A DNA stretch of 56,021 bases, taken from contig NTKA01000008.1 of NCBI GenBank assembly GCA_002456975.1, forward strand, positions 1 through 56,021, read 5' to 3'. The position numbers and the translations under genes were made by a program. How positions within the stretch are numbered: the first letter of the stretch is position 1; the number at the start of each line of letters is the position of its first letter. The notes below the pieces were generated by a model, which saw only the letters and a list, made by a program, of their open reading frames with translations, had not been told where the DNA came from and did not search any database. Source of the DNA: Halieaceae bacterium MED-G27. Lineage in GTDB: Bacteria > Pseudomonadota > Gammaproteobacteria > Pseudomonadales > Halieaceae. This document shows, in pieces, positions 44,627 through 52,925 of this stretch.

Positions 44627-45223
44627 ATGCCCCACCTCACTCGAGGCGATCTATGGTCGCTGGAAAAATATGCCGAGCAACGCGAGCAGTTCCGCACCGA
44701 AGTTTTGGCGCACAAAAAGATGCGTCAGCTGGCGCTGGGCGGTAATGCACGCATCTACTTTGAGGACGCGCTGACTATTCGGTATCAGATCCAAGAAATG
44801 CTGCGTATCGAAAAAGTGTTTGAAGTGGCTGGAATCGAGGAAGAACTCGAAGCTTATAACCCGCTGATTCCGGATGGCACTAACTGGAAAGCGACTTTCA
44901 TGATCGAATTCGGTGACCCCGCAGTTCGCGCTGAGCGACTGCGTGAAATGCGCGGTATCGAGAACTGCATCAACCTGGAAATCGAAGGACATGGTGTCGC
45001 ACAGGTCATCGCAGATGAGGACCTCGAGCGTGAAACCGAGGAAAAAACATCAGCGGTGCACTTTATGCGCTTCGAATTATCGACAGAGCAGATCGCAGCA
45101 CTGAAGGACGGCGCCAAACTGTTTGCCAGTGTTGAGCATGCGGCGTACCCCATTTCTCGATTCGAGGTAGCGGCTAACACCCGGGACGCACTGGTCAAAG
45201 ACCTCGTGTTGGTATCCCACTGA
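44627..45223 (+). CDS. DUF3501 family protein
   Basis: A 198-residue soluble protein with no signal peptide or membrane helix. Its sequence (LTRGDLWSLEKYAEQREQFR at the start, VHFMRFELSTEQIAALKDGA near 145-165) matches what I recall of DUF3501. The function is unknown. The family often follows rubrerythrin and a GlpC-like protein, as here. It starts 11 bases after that gene with a strong AAGGAG ribosome-binding site. It has a single cysteine, so it is not itself an Fe-S protein. Confidence 0.8.
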   Translation: MPHLTRGDLWSLEKYAEQREQFRTEVLAHKKMRQLALGGNARIYFEDALTIRYQIQEMLRIEKVFEVAGIEEELEAYNPLIPDGTNWKATFMIEFGDPAVRAERLREMRGIENCINLEIEGHGVAQVIADEDLERETEEKTSAVHFMRFELSTEQIAALKDGAKLFASVEHAAYPISRFEVAANTRDALVKDLVLVSH

Positions 45224-45234
45224 TCAAATGGCTT

Positions 45235-45260
45235 CGAGCCCTTCGTAATGAGAGGGCTCG
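45235..45260. other. Hairpin between DUF3501 and the FAD oxidoreductase gene
   Basis: CGAGCCCT / AGGGCTCG, an eight-base-pair stem with a ten-base loop, between two converging genes. No clear T tract follows on either strand, so it could be a weak bidirectional terminator. Confidence 0.45.
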
Positions 45261-45288
45261 ACCTTCACAACGCCGCTTATCTGCCAGT

Positions 45289-46512
45289 TTAGTAGCGCCC
45301 CGAATCGGTGAAATCCCTATCGGGGCGGTAATCCCGTAAAAGCGGTGACTCTCGCCCAGTCATTATCTCAACTGACACTAGTTTCCCTACCAACGGCGCC
45401 AATGACACCCCGCTGTGCATCACAGCGATGTAACTCTGGGGACGTTTTCTGGAGCTACCCAATACTGGATGACCATCAAGCGGCAAGGGTCGCCAACCAA
45501 TGATGACTTCCTCAACCTCAACAGCCTCGAGTTCCTGAATGAACCGACGAGCCAATGCCATTAGCCGTTCCGCGTGCTGGTTCGCTATCGCTTCGTTGGG
45601 AAAGCGTGTGGGTCGAGCCGTTAACCGGGTCGCGTGCGAACCATTCGCAGGCACGCCATCCTGCTCGCCTAGGACAATTCGCCCATCGGCACGCTGATGT
45701 ACATGAACACCCGGTGCGACAACAATCCTACTAAGTAGGGGTGGTACTGGCTTCGTGACAACGATGACACCTGGGGTTGAGCGCTGAGGCACTTCTGCGG
45801 CGGCAAGTTTTTCGATTGCAAATGGGTCTGCACCTGTGGCGATCACATAGCGATCGACGGGCAACTCTCCATCGCTGGTCAATAATAAGCAATTTCCGGT
45901 TGCCTGATCGATCCGCACGTCATCGACTGCCACACTCTCGTGAGATTGAGCACCAAACCCCCGAGCAGACTCGACTAGGCGTTGGCAAGCTTCAACTGGG
46001 TTAACGGCGCCATCAGCCGCCGAATACGCGGCACGGGTAGAGGGGCCAAGCGTGAGAGCTGGCTCAAGTGCAATCACCTGTTCAGCATCGAGTATTGATG
46101 CGGGCTCCCCCCATTCAATCTGCTCGTCGATATCCTGCTCAAGGCGACGTTGACGCTCCTCACTCTCGAACCATTCGAGCGAACCTCCCCACGTGATAGG
46201 AATATCCAGCTCACGACCGAGTTCGTGCCAATGTTGGAGCCCCAGTTGGTTAAAATGATGGTAAGACTGGGGTTGCTTCGCCCAGGTCGCATTGATCCAG
46301 GCGAAGGTGGCGTGACTGGCCTGACTCGCAATCTGATTGCGCTCAAGCAGGGTGACTGCGGCGCCTGCTTTTGCCAATTGATAGGCTATTGAGCATCCCA
46401 CGATACCGCCGCCGATCACAGCAACCCTAGGTGCAGATACGGGCGTCGCCCGCGAAACCGAGGGCGCAAGTGCCAATGCTGCCGACAATTTCAGGAGTAA
46501 TCGCCTATCCAC
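45289..46512 (-). CDS. Exported FAD-dependent oxidoreductase, DAO (glycine/D-amino acid oxidase) family
   Basis: A 407-residue flavoprotein of the DAO superfamily. The FAD Rossmann motif is GGGIVGCSIAYQLAKAG (34-50); the C-terminal GWRPLPLDGHPVLG and HSGVSLAPLVG are typical of the family. The N-terminus MDRRLLLKLSAALALAPSVSRA resembles a Tat signal (twin arginine, then LLLK), which would suit a folded flavoprotein exported to the periplasm. The substrate cannot be told from sequence. The start is GTG at 46512, with GGAGG ten bases upstream. The gene stands alone between converging and diverging neighbours. Confidence 0.82.
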   Translation of the reverse strand: MDRRLLLKLSAALALAPSVSRATPVSAPRVAVIGGGIVGCSIAYQLAKAGAAVTLLERNQIASQASHATFAWINATWAKQPQSYHHFNQLGLQHWHELGRELDIPITWGGSLEWFESEERQRRLEQDIDEQIEWGEPASILDAEQVIALEPALTLGPSTRAAYSAADGAVNPVEACQRLVESARGFGAQSHESVAVDDVRIDQATGNCLLLTSDGELPVDRYVIATGADPFAIEKLAAAEVPQRSTPGVIVVTKPVPPLLSRIVVAPGVHVHQRADGRIVLGEQDGVPANGSHATRLTARPTRFPNEAIANQHAERLMALARRFIQELEAVEVEEVIIGWRPLPLDGHPVLGSSRKRPQSYIAVMHSGVSLAPLVGKLVSVEIMTGRESPLLRDYRPDRDFTDSGRY

Positions 46513-46727
46513 AGTCCAATTACCTCCATTTCATCTTTGTACTCAGCGAGGATAATGAAACAGTGCCGGCGCCTTGAAAACAAAAACCTCGGTCAACAAT
46601 ACCGGCTTGAGTTGTTAAAGCTGCGTTCAAATGAAGCGTGGAACTGGTCGCGAATTAGACCTAACTAGTATCGCGATCCACTAATCCTGTACTCTGCGCA
46701 GTCATCTGCTGGCAAGGGAGTTTTGGC
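46513..46727. promoter_or_regulatory. Divergent region between the FAD oxidoreductase and HAD genes
   Basis: A 215-base AT-rich region that must contain both promoters. I see no convincing -35/-10 pair. Two TCGCGA palindromes at 46648-46653 and 46671-46676, 23 bases apart, could be a repeated operator half. No small gene is evident. Confidence 0.35.
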
Positions 46728-47549
46728 GTGACGCTTGTTGTATTCGATATGGACCGAACGCTCCTAGATTCGCAGTCGCGGATTTCCCCATATACAAGTG
46801 AGACTCTGGCGCTTCTGCGCAGAAATAATATCGACTACACGATAGCAACCGGCCGAACCCTGCAGGCAGCCCTTTCGCCACTAGAAAACGACCATTTTGT
46901 GCAACCGATGGTTCTCAAGAACGGTGCGGTAGTGTGGCAGCCTGGCGAGAAGACCTACAGTCACCATCACCTACTCACACCCACCGAGGTGAATGAGGTG
47001 ATCTCTGTTTTCACGCACAGCGACCTTAATCCTTTTGTTTTCTCGCTCGAGGAAAATCAGCTCCATGCGGTCTACCACGCGCCTTTGCGCGAGGGATTTG
47101 AAATCAAGCTCGCTCACCTGTTCGAGAGTGAGCGTGACCTACCCCTGCAAGCGTTGACGCAGATGCCCCAATCCGCTCATGTGATCAACATTTCGGCTAT
47201 GGGTCTTATGGAAAACATTCAGAAAGTGATCGATTACGTCGAGCATCAACCCCATCTCGTCGCTTATTCAGGTATGGGCATAACCGCCCAAAACCTGGCT
47301 TGGCTGGACGTTCATCACAGTATGGGATCGAAGGGCAACGGCGTACAGTACGTCAGCCAGTATGCTGGTTACGAAGAAATCATTGCCTTCGGCGATGGCG
47401 ATAACGATATCAGCCTCTTCGAAGTCGCTACCGAGTCCTACGCCGTCGAAAACGCTGATCCGGAGCTAAAAGAAATCGCCTCAGCGGTGATAGGCCATCA
47501 TGATGAAGATGGAGTCGCTCACTGCTTGCGCGAGCGCTTTAATCTTTAA
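46728..47549 (+). CDS. HAD superfamily IIB hydrolase (Cof-type phosphatase)
   Basis: A phosphatase of the haloacid dehalogenase superfamily with a C2-type cap, 273 residues. Motif I DMDRT contains nucleophile Asp7 and Asp9, motif II is Thr41 in IATGRT, motif III is Lys202 in GSKGNGVQ, and motif IV is GDGDND (222-227). Relatives act on sugar phosphates or other small phosphate esters; the true substrate is unknown. The start is GTG at 46728, after an AAGGGAG ribosome-binding site. Confidence 0.9.
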   Translation: MTLVVFDMDRTLLDSQSRISPYTSETLALLRRNNIDYTIATGRTLQAALSPLENDHFVQPMVLKNGAVVWQPGEKTYSHHHLLTPTEVNEVISVFTHSDLNPFVFSLEENQLHAVYHAPLREGFEIKLAHLFESERDLPLQALTQMPQSAHVINISAMGLMENIQKVIDYVEHQPHLVAYSGMGITAQNLAWLDVHHSMGSKGNGVQYVSQYAGYEEIIAFGDGDNDISLFEVATESYAVENADPELKEIASAVIGHHDEDGVAHCLRERFNL

Positions 47550-47616
47550 CCTTCGAGTCAAACCCTGTGCTTCCTTTAAGCACGGCCGATTCGCTTAAGT
47601 TCTTGGAAAACCAAAC

Positions 47617-48567
47617 ATGAAAATCGCCCTGATCGTGATCGCCGTGGTGCTAATCTGCGTCGGTTGGCTCATGCCAATGCTCGGTTTAAAAGCCGGCGAT
47701 AATCCGGTCACCCAATCGCCAGCCGACGTGGGGGTAAGTTTCAAGAGCATACAAATTGATAGCGACGGCCTGACTCTCGAGGGTTGGTGGATCGAGGCTG
47801 ATCAGCCCCACTCAGTCATCATCTGGCTTCATGGTGCGGGCTCAAGCCGCATCTCGAAATTCTTCGATACTCTCGGTTTCTACAAAACGGCGAGCGAGCA
47901 AGGCTATTCGGTGCTCACCTTCGATCAACGCAACGCAGGTAATTCAGAATACAGTGACGGCTACATGCGCCTGGGCGCTGTCGAATGGCGTGACGCGATG
48001 GCGGCGCGCGAGTGGGTTAGGCAGGAGCAGCCATCCGATCTACCGGTTATTTTGATCGGCCTCTCCATGGGAGGTGCAACAGCTGTTTACGCGCTGGAAA
48101 ACGGCTTGGAGGCCAATGGGCTAGTTTTGTTCGACCCACTGCTCAACACCCCTGACTCGCTGCGCCTGGGTGGCTGGGTTGGCTATGGGTTACCACCCTG
48201 GTTCTTCCAACCCATGGCCTGGTTCGCAACGCGGTTCTGGAGTCTTCGCTACGGAGACGATGATGCGCTTGCCGTTGCAAAATCACTCGCTACTCCCAGT
48301 CTCTTGCTTCAAAACAAAAACGATCCGATCACCCGATCCAAATGGAGTGAAGAAGCCGCGGAAGCAAATGAGCGAATAAATATCGCTTTTGTGCCAGATA
48401 TCGACCCCAGTTCACCCTGTCTTGCTGACAAGGGACGCTGGGGGACTCATGCAGCAGCTTACCACTGCCATCCGACTTGGACGATGGAACAACTCGATGC
48501 ATTTCGGGCGTCTATTACCGCTGATCCCGGGCCATTAGCTCAAGGACAGTCTTTGGACAGCCCATAG
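47617..48567 (+). CDS. Membrane-anchored alpha/beta hydrolase
   Basis: A 316-residue alpha/beta-hydrolase with an N-terminal hydrophobic segment (about 3-25) acting as a membrane anchor or uncleaved signal, so the catalytic domain probably lies in the periplasm. The oxyanion region is WLHGAGSS (about 69-76), and the nucleophile elbow is GLSMGG (about 148-153). An Asp in NKNDPITR and a His near the end (GTHAAAYHCHP) would complete the triad. The substrate is unknown. Confidence 0.82.
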   Translation: MKIALIVIAVVLICVGWLMPMLGLKAGDNPVTQSPADVGVSFKSIQIDSDGLTLEGWWIEADQPHSVIIWLHGAGSSRISKFFDTLGFYKTASEQGYSVLTFDQRNAGNSEYSDGYMRLGAVEWRDAMAAREWVRQEQPSDLPVILIGLSMGGATAVYALENGLEANGLVLFDPLLNTPDSLRLGGWVGYGLPPWFFQPMAWFATRFWSLRYGDDDALAVAKSLATPSLLLQNKNDPITRSKWSEEAAEANERINIAFVPDIDPSSPCLADKGRWGTHAAAYHCHPTWTMEQLDAFRASITADPGPLAQGQSLDSP

Positions 48568-48635
48568 ATTTATACGCCCAGAGGAAGGAACACCGCGTAT
48601 ATCACTTTATACTCACGGTCTTAGGAGGATTCGTT

Positions 48636-49175
48636 ATGAAAAAATCACTAGCTATTGGATTGATCGGTGTCGCCGCAAGCGCTGTTGCGCAGGCCTGCCC
48701 GGACTACCTCAATACCGAAATGCGAAAGCTAAGCTCGAAAGAGACAATTAATTTCTGCGATAGCTACGCGGGTAAGCCAATGCTTATCGTTAATACCGCG
48801 AGCAACTGCGGTTATACACCGCAATTCACGGGCTTGGAGCAGCTACACCAGAACTACAAGGATCAGGGTCTGGTCGTTGTTGGCTTTTCTAGCGATGACT
48901 TTTTCCAGGAAGAAAACGACGAAGCCGACGCAGCCACCGTGTGCTTCGAAAAATACGATGTCTCTTTCCCGGTGATGGCTACTAGTTCGGTTCGCGGTAG
49001 AAACGCCAATGCTGTATTCAAGCGTTTAGGCGAGGCTCAGGGCTATCCTAAGTGGAACTTCAATAAATACGTCGTGTCTGCTGAGGGTGAGGTCGTTGCT
49101 CACTTTGGTTCTCGGGTAGGACCCAGCAGCCCCGAATTACTAACATTGATCGATGAGATCACCGGCGGCGAGTGA
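48636..49175 (+). CDS. Exported glutathione peroxidase-fold thiol peroxidase
   Basis: GPx-family protein of 179 residues with a signal peptide (1-20, ending AVAQA), hence periplasmic. The peroxidatic Cys58 is in NTASNCGYTPQF (cysteine, not selenocysteine). Cys103 in TVCFEKYDVSFP aligns with the resolving cysteine of thioredoxin-dependent GPx enzymes. Trp140 and Asn141 (WNFNKY) are conserved. The usual GFPCNQFGGQE stretch is replaced by GFSSDDFFQEE, so the active-site glutamine is missing. AGGAGG lies just upstream of the ATG. Confidence 0.88.
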   Translation: MKKSLAIGLIGVAASAVAQACPDYLNTEMRKLSSKETINFCDSYAGKPMLIVNTASNCGYTPQFTGLEQLHQNYKDQGLVVVGFSSDDFFQEENDEADAATVCFEKYDVSFPVMATSSVRGRNANAVFKRLGEAQGYPKWNFNKYVVSAEGEVVAHFGSRVGPSSPELLTLIDEITGGE

Positions 49176-49516
49176 AAACCGCTAAAACCACCGCCTGTGT
49201 CTGCTGTCACAGGCCGGTGGCGCTCACCTTCCACCACCTCATCCCGAAAAAGATGCATCGTCGAAAAGGCTTTCGGCGTCGCTACACCCGTGACGAACTC
49301 AACGTAGGGATCTGGATCTGTCGGCAGTGCCATCGCGGCATTCATGCTATTTACGACGAACTTACACTAGCAAAGCAATTCTGTACCCTAGACTTGGTAC
49401 TCGCAGACCCTGCTCTATCGAGCCACTTCGCTTGGGTCGCTCGCCAACGCGAAGCGAGCGGCATAACAGCAGATCACTCCAATCGACTACAAAGTGTATC
49501 TAATCTGTTGGATTAG
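49172..49516 (+). CDS. Small HNH-type zinc/nuclease domain protein
   Basis: A 114-residue protein that starts with GTG overlapping the peroxidase stop (GTGA). It has a CVCC pair (Cys9, Cys12), the HHLIP core (His21, His22), and CRQCHRGIH with Cys50, Cys53, His54 and His58: the zinc-stabilised HNH layout. The middle is very basic. Small HNH proteins of this type are widespread and mostly uncharacterised; a DNA-related role is inferred from the fold only. Translational coupling to a periplasmic peroxidase is odd. Confidence 0.75.
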   Translation: MKTAKTTACVCCHRPVALTFHHLIPKKMHRRKGFRRRYTRDELNVGIWICRQCHRGIHAIYDELTLAKQFCTLDLVLADPALSSHFAWVARQREASGITADHSNRLQSVSNLLD

Positions 49517-49574
49517 CTTCCTCAGCTGTTCAGGGAGATCGTAAATTCTCTGGTGTTGCCGCTTCAACAGTCTA

Positions 49575-49612
49575 TCTCATAGGTCTTTCTCAAAGGTCTC
49601 TCTCAAAGGTCC
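49575..49612. repeat. Three tandem 13-base units
   Basis: Three head-to-tail copies: TCTCATAGGTCTT, TCTCAAAGGTCTC and TCTCAAAGGTCC (last one 12 bases). They lie in the 158-base gap between the converging HNH and uridine kinase genes. The gap holds no other recognisable feature. Confidence 0.8.
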
Positions 49613-49674
49613 ATGCGAATCGGGGCAACCAGCACAACAATCGGCCATAACGGTGGGTTCATCGTGCAGGCCTG

Positions 49675-50298
49675 TTATCCGGTGGCAGCCAGCCAGTCGA
49701 CAATTTTCGCAACATTGTCATCAAGGTTACCGGTGCCTGATATCAACAGATCAGCATCGCGCTTAGCCGGCGCCACAAAACGGTCAAACATAGGTCTCGC
49801 TCGGGTTTCCCAGAAATCGATCACTGACTCTCGGGAGCGGGCCCTAGTTACCTTGTCACGGCTGATCCGGCGCTCCAAACACAAATCCTCGGGAGTATCT
49901 ACAAACACCACATGATCAAGACGATCTCGCACTGTGTGATCGGCCAGCGCCAACACACCCTCGACAAAGACAATTGGCGCAGCTGCAAGATGCTTTGTCT
50001 GCGGCAAGCGGGTGTGTTGGGTAAAGTCGTAGCAAGGCGATTCAACCGGTCTGCCTAAACGGATAACATCAAGATGCTCGGCCAATAACGTAAACTCGAT
50101 AGCATCGGGATGATCAAAATTTACGACCTCTCGCGCTTCGAACGCCAGATGCGATAGATCCCGGTAGTAATCGTCGACTGTAATCACCGTGCAGGCTGGC
50201 TCGCCAGACCGGTCATCTCCTAAGCAATCGACTAGCGCGTTTACGATCGTCGTTTTACCGCTTCCCGACGAGCCGACAACGGCGATCAATCGACTCAT
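49675..50298 (-). CDS. udk: Uridine kinase-like P-loop kinase
   Basis: Nucleoside kinase of the pyrimidine salvage pathway, 207 residues. Walker A is GSSGSGKTT (9-17). TVITVDDYYRDLSHL and VNFDHPDAIEF are characteristic of uridine kinases, and the lid contains RRISRDKVTRARS. It follows the carboxylesterase by three bases. Some divergence from E. coli Udk leaves a related kinase, such as phosphoribulokinase-like, as a minor alternative. Confidence 0.85.
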   Translation of the reverse strand: MSRLIAVVGSSGSGKTTIVNALVDCLGDDRSGEPACTVITVDDYYRDLSHLAFEAREVVNFDHPDAIEFTLLAEHLDVIRLGRPVESPCYDFTQHTRLPQTKHLAAAPIVFVEGVLALADHTVRDRLDHVVFVDTPEDLCLERRISRDKVTRARSRESVIDFWETRARPMFDRFVAPAKRDADLLISGTGNLDDNVAKIVDWLAATG

Positions 50299-50301
50299 TG
50301 C

Positions 50302-52065
50302 TTACAGCGCCGATGCACTACCGTATTGTTCGATGAGTGCTGCCTCGATCGATTCGCGCAGAGCCCGAACGTCCACATCGGCACATTCACCGTTATTCCA
50401 GCGATGGTACAAACCATAGTTGGGATCGTTAATGGCCGTAGAGAGCTCCCAGGCGAGAATGCAGCGCTCCTCAGGTGATAGCAACGAATCATCAGCCACA
50501 GCATTAAGCACCGTTTGAACCGAGGTGGCACCAAAGCGAAGCCCCGCATTATCGCCGACATCTAGCACCATGTAATGCGGTGCGGCCGCGCTGTACGCGG
50601 GCCAGGGATCACCCGCCACAGTGCCGGGCGCTCCTGTTCTCGCAAAATTGCCCCAGGCTCGCATCATGGTCTGGGTCATTTGTTCCGCCGATTCGGTATC
50701 CGGGTACATGAAGCTTCCGATGGAGCCATACATCGGAGCACCCTGAATGAATGAAATTTCGCTCGCGTGGGCCGCGCCGAAGAGTTCAGAGAACTTCAGC
50801 AGGAAAATATCGTACTGCTCATCCCAGTCATAACGATAGGCATAGAGCGAGTCATAGCCGGCTGATTCCAATGCCATCAGCGGGCCATCTACGCCACCAG
50901 CCTTCCAGCCCTCGGAGCGCTGTCGCACCCAGAAGTCATAAACCGGCTTATTTTTCAGCCGGATTTTAGGAGGTGCAAGCTTTGTGAGTGGGTAAGAAAC
51001 GTCCACAAAATAGCGATTCAGTCCCAGCCAAAGAGTCACCTCGTCCCGATTCGATCCCGCCATCACCGGCACGCCCTTCTTTGCGTAAGCCGGATTATTG
51101 AGTGCACTCGCAAAGCCCTCAGTCGGGATCACAATACCGTCATTAATAATCCCTGGAGAAATGTGGTCGACGTCTATGTTGTAGAACACCTCAAGCAGCA
51201 GATCGCTTGAAATTGACCGAAAGTCATCAGCCGTAATGGCATCACCGTCGTAGCCTAATGCCTCAGCAAGCTCCCAGCTCCCCGCATCGATCTGCTCAAA
51301 CTCTCGCTCCTGATTAAACGCCTGTCGCATACTCATGCTCTTGACGTACCCCGATTGTGCGATAGCTTTGTGGAATAAATCCTCGCTCAGCGGACTTGCC
51401 AACAGAGTAAAGACATTATGTCCGCCTGCACTCTCACCAAAAATCGTGACATTACCCGCGTCCCCACCAAATGATTCGATGTTCTGCTGTACCCATCCCA
51501 AAGCTGCGATGATATCCAAGGTGCCAAAGTTTGCGATCGCACCAGAGCCACCATTCACTGCAGGATGATGAAACCAACCCAGCGGACCCAATCGATAATT
51601 GATGGCCACAACAACGACGTTCTGCTCAGCCACCAGGCGAGAAAAATCATAGGTTCCCTTGCGGCCCGAGGTATTGCCACCACCGTGGATCCAAAACATC
51701 ACGGGAAGTGCAGCTGAGACCTGAGAAGGCGCGTAGACATCGAGATACAAGCAGTCCTCAACCCCAACAATGGCGTCACCCTCAATGCCTGACACCTCGC
51801 TCGCCTCTTGCGGACACATCAGCTCCGCGTCTAGACGCGGCAGCAATGAATCGCTCGCAGGAAGCGGCTGTGGCGCTCGCCAGCGAAGAGCCCCAACCGG
51901 TGCCTTGGCATAGGGGATGTCGTAGAACTTGTGGGTGGCAAATCCGCCCTGAACCGCTTGAACCGCACCCGTGGTGGTAACGATGGGTGGCGTCTCTGCA
52001 AAGCGCTCCGATGAAGAGCACGACAATAAAAATCCCGCGCACAGCGCGGTGAGTAAGGCTCGCAT
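50302..52065 (-). CDS. Type B carboxylesterase/lipase, lipoprotein
   Basis: A 587-residue serine esterase of the cholinesterase superfamily. The signal peptide MRALLTALCAGFLLSC has a lipobox with Cys16; Ser residues follow, so outer-membrane attachment is likely. The catalytic triad is Ser212 in IFGESAGGHN, Glu342 in GSNRDEVTLW and His433 in GAAHASEISF; the oxyanion hole is WIHGGGNTSG (126-135). Substrates of this group include short esters and lipids, and cannot be specified. A terminator upstream isolates it from the enoyl-CoA hydratase. It probably cotranscribes with udk. Confidence 0.92.
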   Translation of the reverse strand: MRALLTALCAGFLLSCSSSERFAETPPIVTTTGAVQAVQGGFATHKFYDIPYAKAPVGALRWRAPQPLPASDSLLPRLDAELMCPQEASEVSGIEGDAIVGVEDCLYLDVYAPSQVSAALPVMFWIHGGGNTSGRKGTYDFSRLVAEQNVVVVAINYRLGPLGWFHHPAVNGGSGAIANFGTLDIIAALGWVQQNIESFGGDAGNVTIFGESAGGHNVFTLLASPLSEDLFHKAIAQSGYVKSMSMRQAFNQEREFEQIDAGSWELAEALGYDGDAITADDFRSISSDLLLEVFYNIDVDHISPGIINDGIVIPTEGFASALNNPAYAKKGVPVMAGSNRDEVTLWLGLNRYFVDVSYPLTKLAPPKIRLKNKPVYDFWVRQRSEGWKAGGVDGPLMALESAGYDSLYAYRYDWDEQYDIFLLKFSELFGAAHASEISFIQGAPMYGSIGSFMYPDTESAEQMTQTMMRAWGNFARTGAPGTVAGDPWPAYSAAAPHYMVLDVGDNAGLRFGATSVQTVLNAVADDSLLSPEERCILAWELSTAINDPNYGLYHRWNNGECADVDVRALRESIEAALIEQYGSASAL

Positions 52066-52088
52066 ACCGACCTCAGATCATGGGTTCC

Positions 52089-52118
52089 AAAAAAAGTAAG
52101 CCCGGCCTAAGGCCGGGC
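52089..52118 (-). terminator. Rho-independent terminator after the enoyl-CoA hydratase gene
   Basis: GCCCGGCC-TTA-GGCCGGGC hairpin on the minus strand, followed by TTAC and a run of seven T residues. It lies ten bases after the stop and closes the tpiA-led operon before the carboxylesterase gene. Confidence 0.9.
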
Positions 52119-52127
52119 GGATTTAGA

Positions 52128-52895
52128 CTAACGACCCTTCCAATTGGGCTTGCGCTTCTCGGCAAACGCCGTCGCACCCTCGATCGCATCTTCACTCGAG
52201 AAAACCGCGCTGGTGATCTCCTGCTGGTTTGCAAACATTTCATCCTGTGACCAATCGATAGACTCTTTGATCACTTGTTTACTGCGCTTAACGGCAAGCG
52301 GACCGTTTTCAGCGATTTTAGCGGCCAACGCTTTCGCCTGTGCAAGCGCCTCACCAGCTGGGGCAATCTGATTGATCAAACCCACACTCATGGCGCGCTC
52401 GGCACTCATGAAATCGCCCGTCAGTGCCATTTCCATGGCAACTCGACTCGGTATTTGCCGGGGCAAGCGCACCAGACCACCCGCCGCCGCCGCCAAGCCT
52501 CGTTTCACTTCGGGAACCCCGAACATGGAGTTGTCTGCGGCGACAATGAGGTCACAGGTAATGGCCAATTCACAGCCGCCCGCCAGTGCATAACCTTCAA
52601 CCGCTGCAATCATGGGTTTGTCGGTGGATTTTTCTACCATTCCGGCAAAACCGCGGCCCGCGACGTAGGGAGTTTCACCCGTCACGAACGCTTTTAAGTC
52701 CATGCCCGAACAGAACGTGCCTCCGGCTCCAGTCAAGATCACAACGTGGGTGTTGTCGTCAGCATCGAGTGCATCCAATGCCGCCGCAATGCCTTCTGCC
52801 ACGTCTTTGTTGACCGCATTCTTCGCATTTGGGCGATTGATTGTGATGGTCATAACGCCATCACCCACCTCAGTCAAAACAGCTGCTTCGCTCAT
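52128..52895 (-). CDS. Enoyl-CoA hydratase/isomerase family protein
   Basis: Crotonase-fold enzyme of 255 residues. The oxyanion region GAGGTFCSGMDLKAF (56-70) and VEGYALAGGCELAITCDL (99-115) are clear. Both catalytic glutamates of hydratases are present, Glu109 (GGCEL) and Glu129 (GVPEV), which favours true hydration of trans-2-enoyl-CoA. It follows an SDR dehydrogenase and a thiolase-like protein, so an acyl-CoA breakdown or side-chain pathway is likely. Confidence 0.9.
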   Translation of the reverse strand: MSEAAVLTEVGDGVMTITINRPNAKNAVNKDVAEGIAAALDALDADDNTHVVILTGAGGTFCSGMDLKAFVTGETPYVAGRGFAGMVEKSTDKPMIAAVEGYALAGGCELAITCDLIVAADNSMFGVPEVKRGLAAAAGGLVRLPRQIPSRVAMEMALTGDFMSAERAMSVGLINQIAPAGEALAQAKALAAKIAENGPLAVKRSKQVIKESIDWSQDEMFANQQEITSAVFSSEDAIEGATAFAEKRKPNWKGR

Positions 52896-52925
52896 AGTAT
52901 TGTCCTTATTGGGTTGCGTGTGTGT

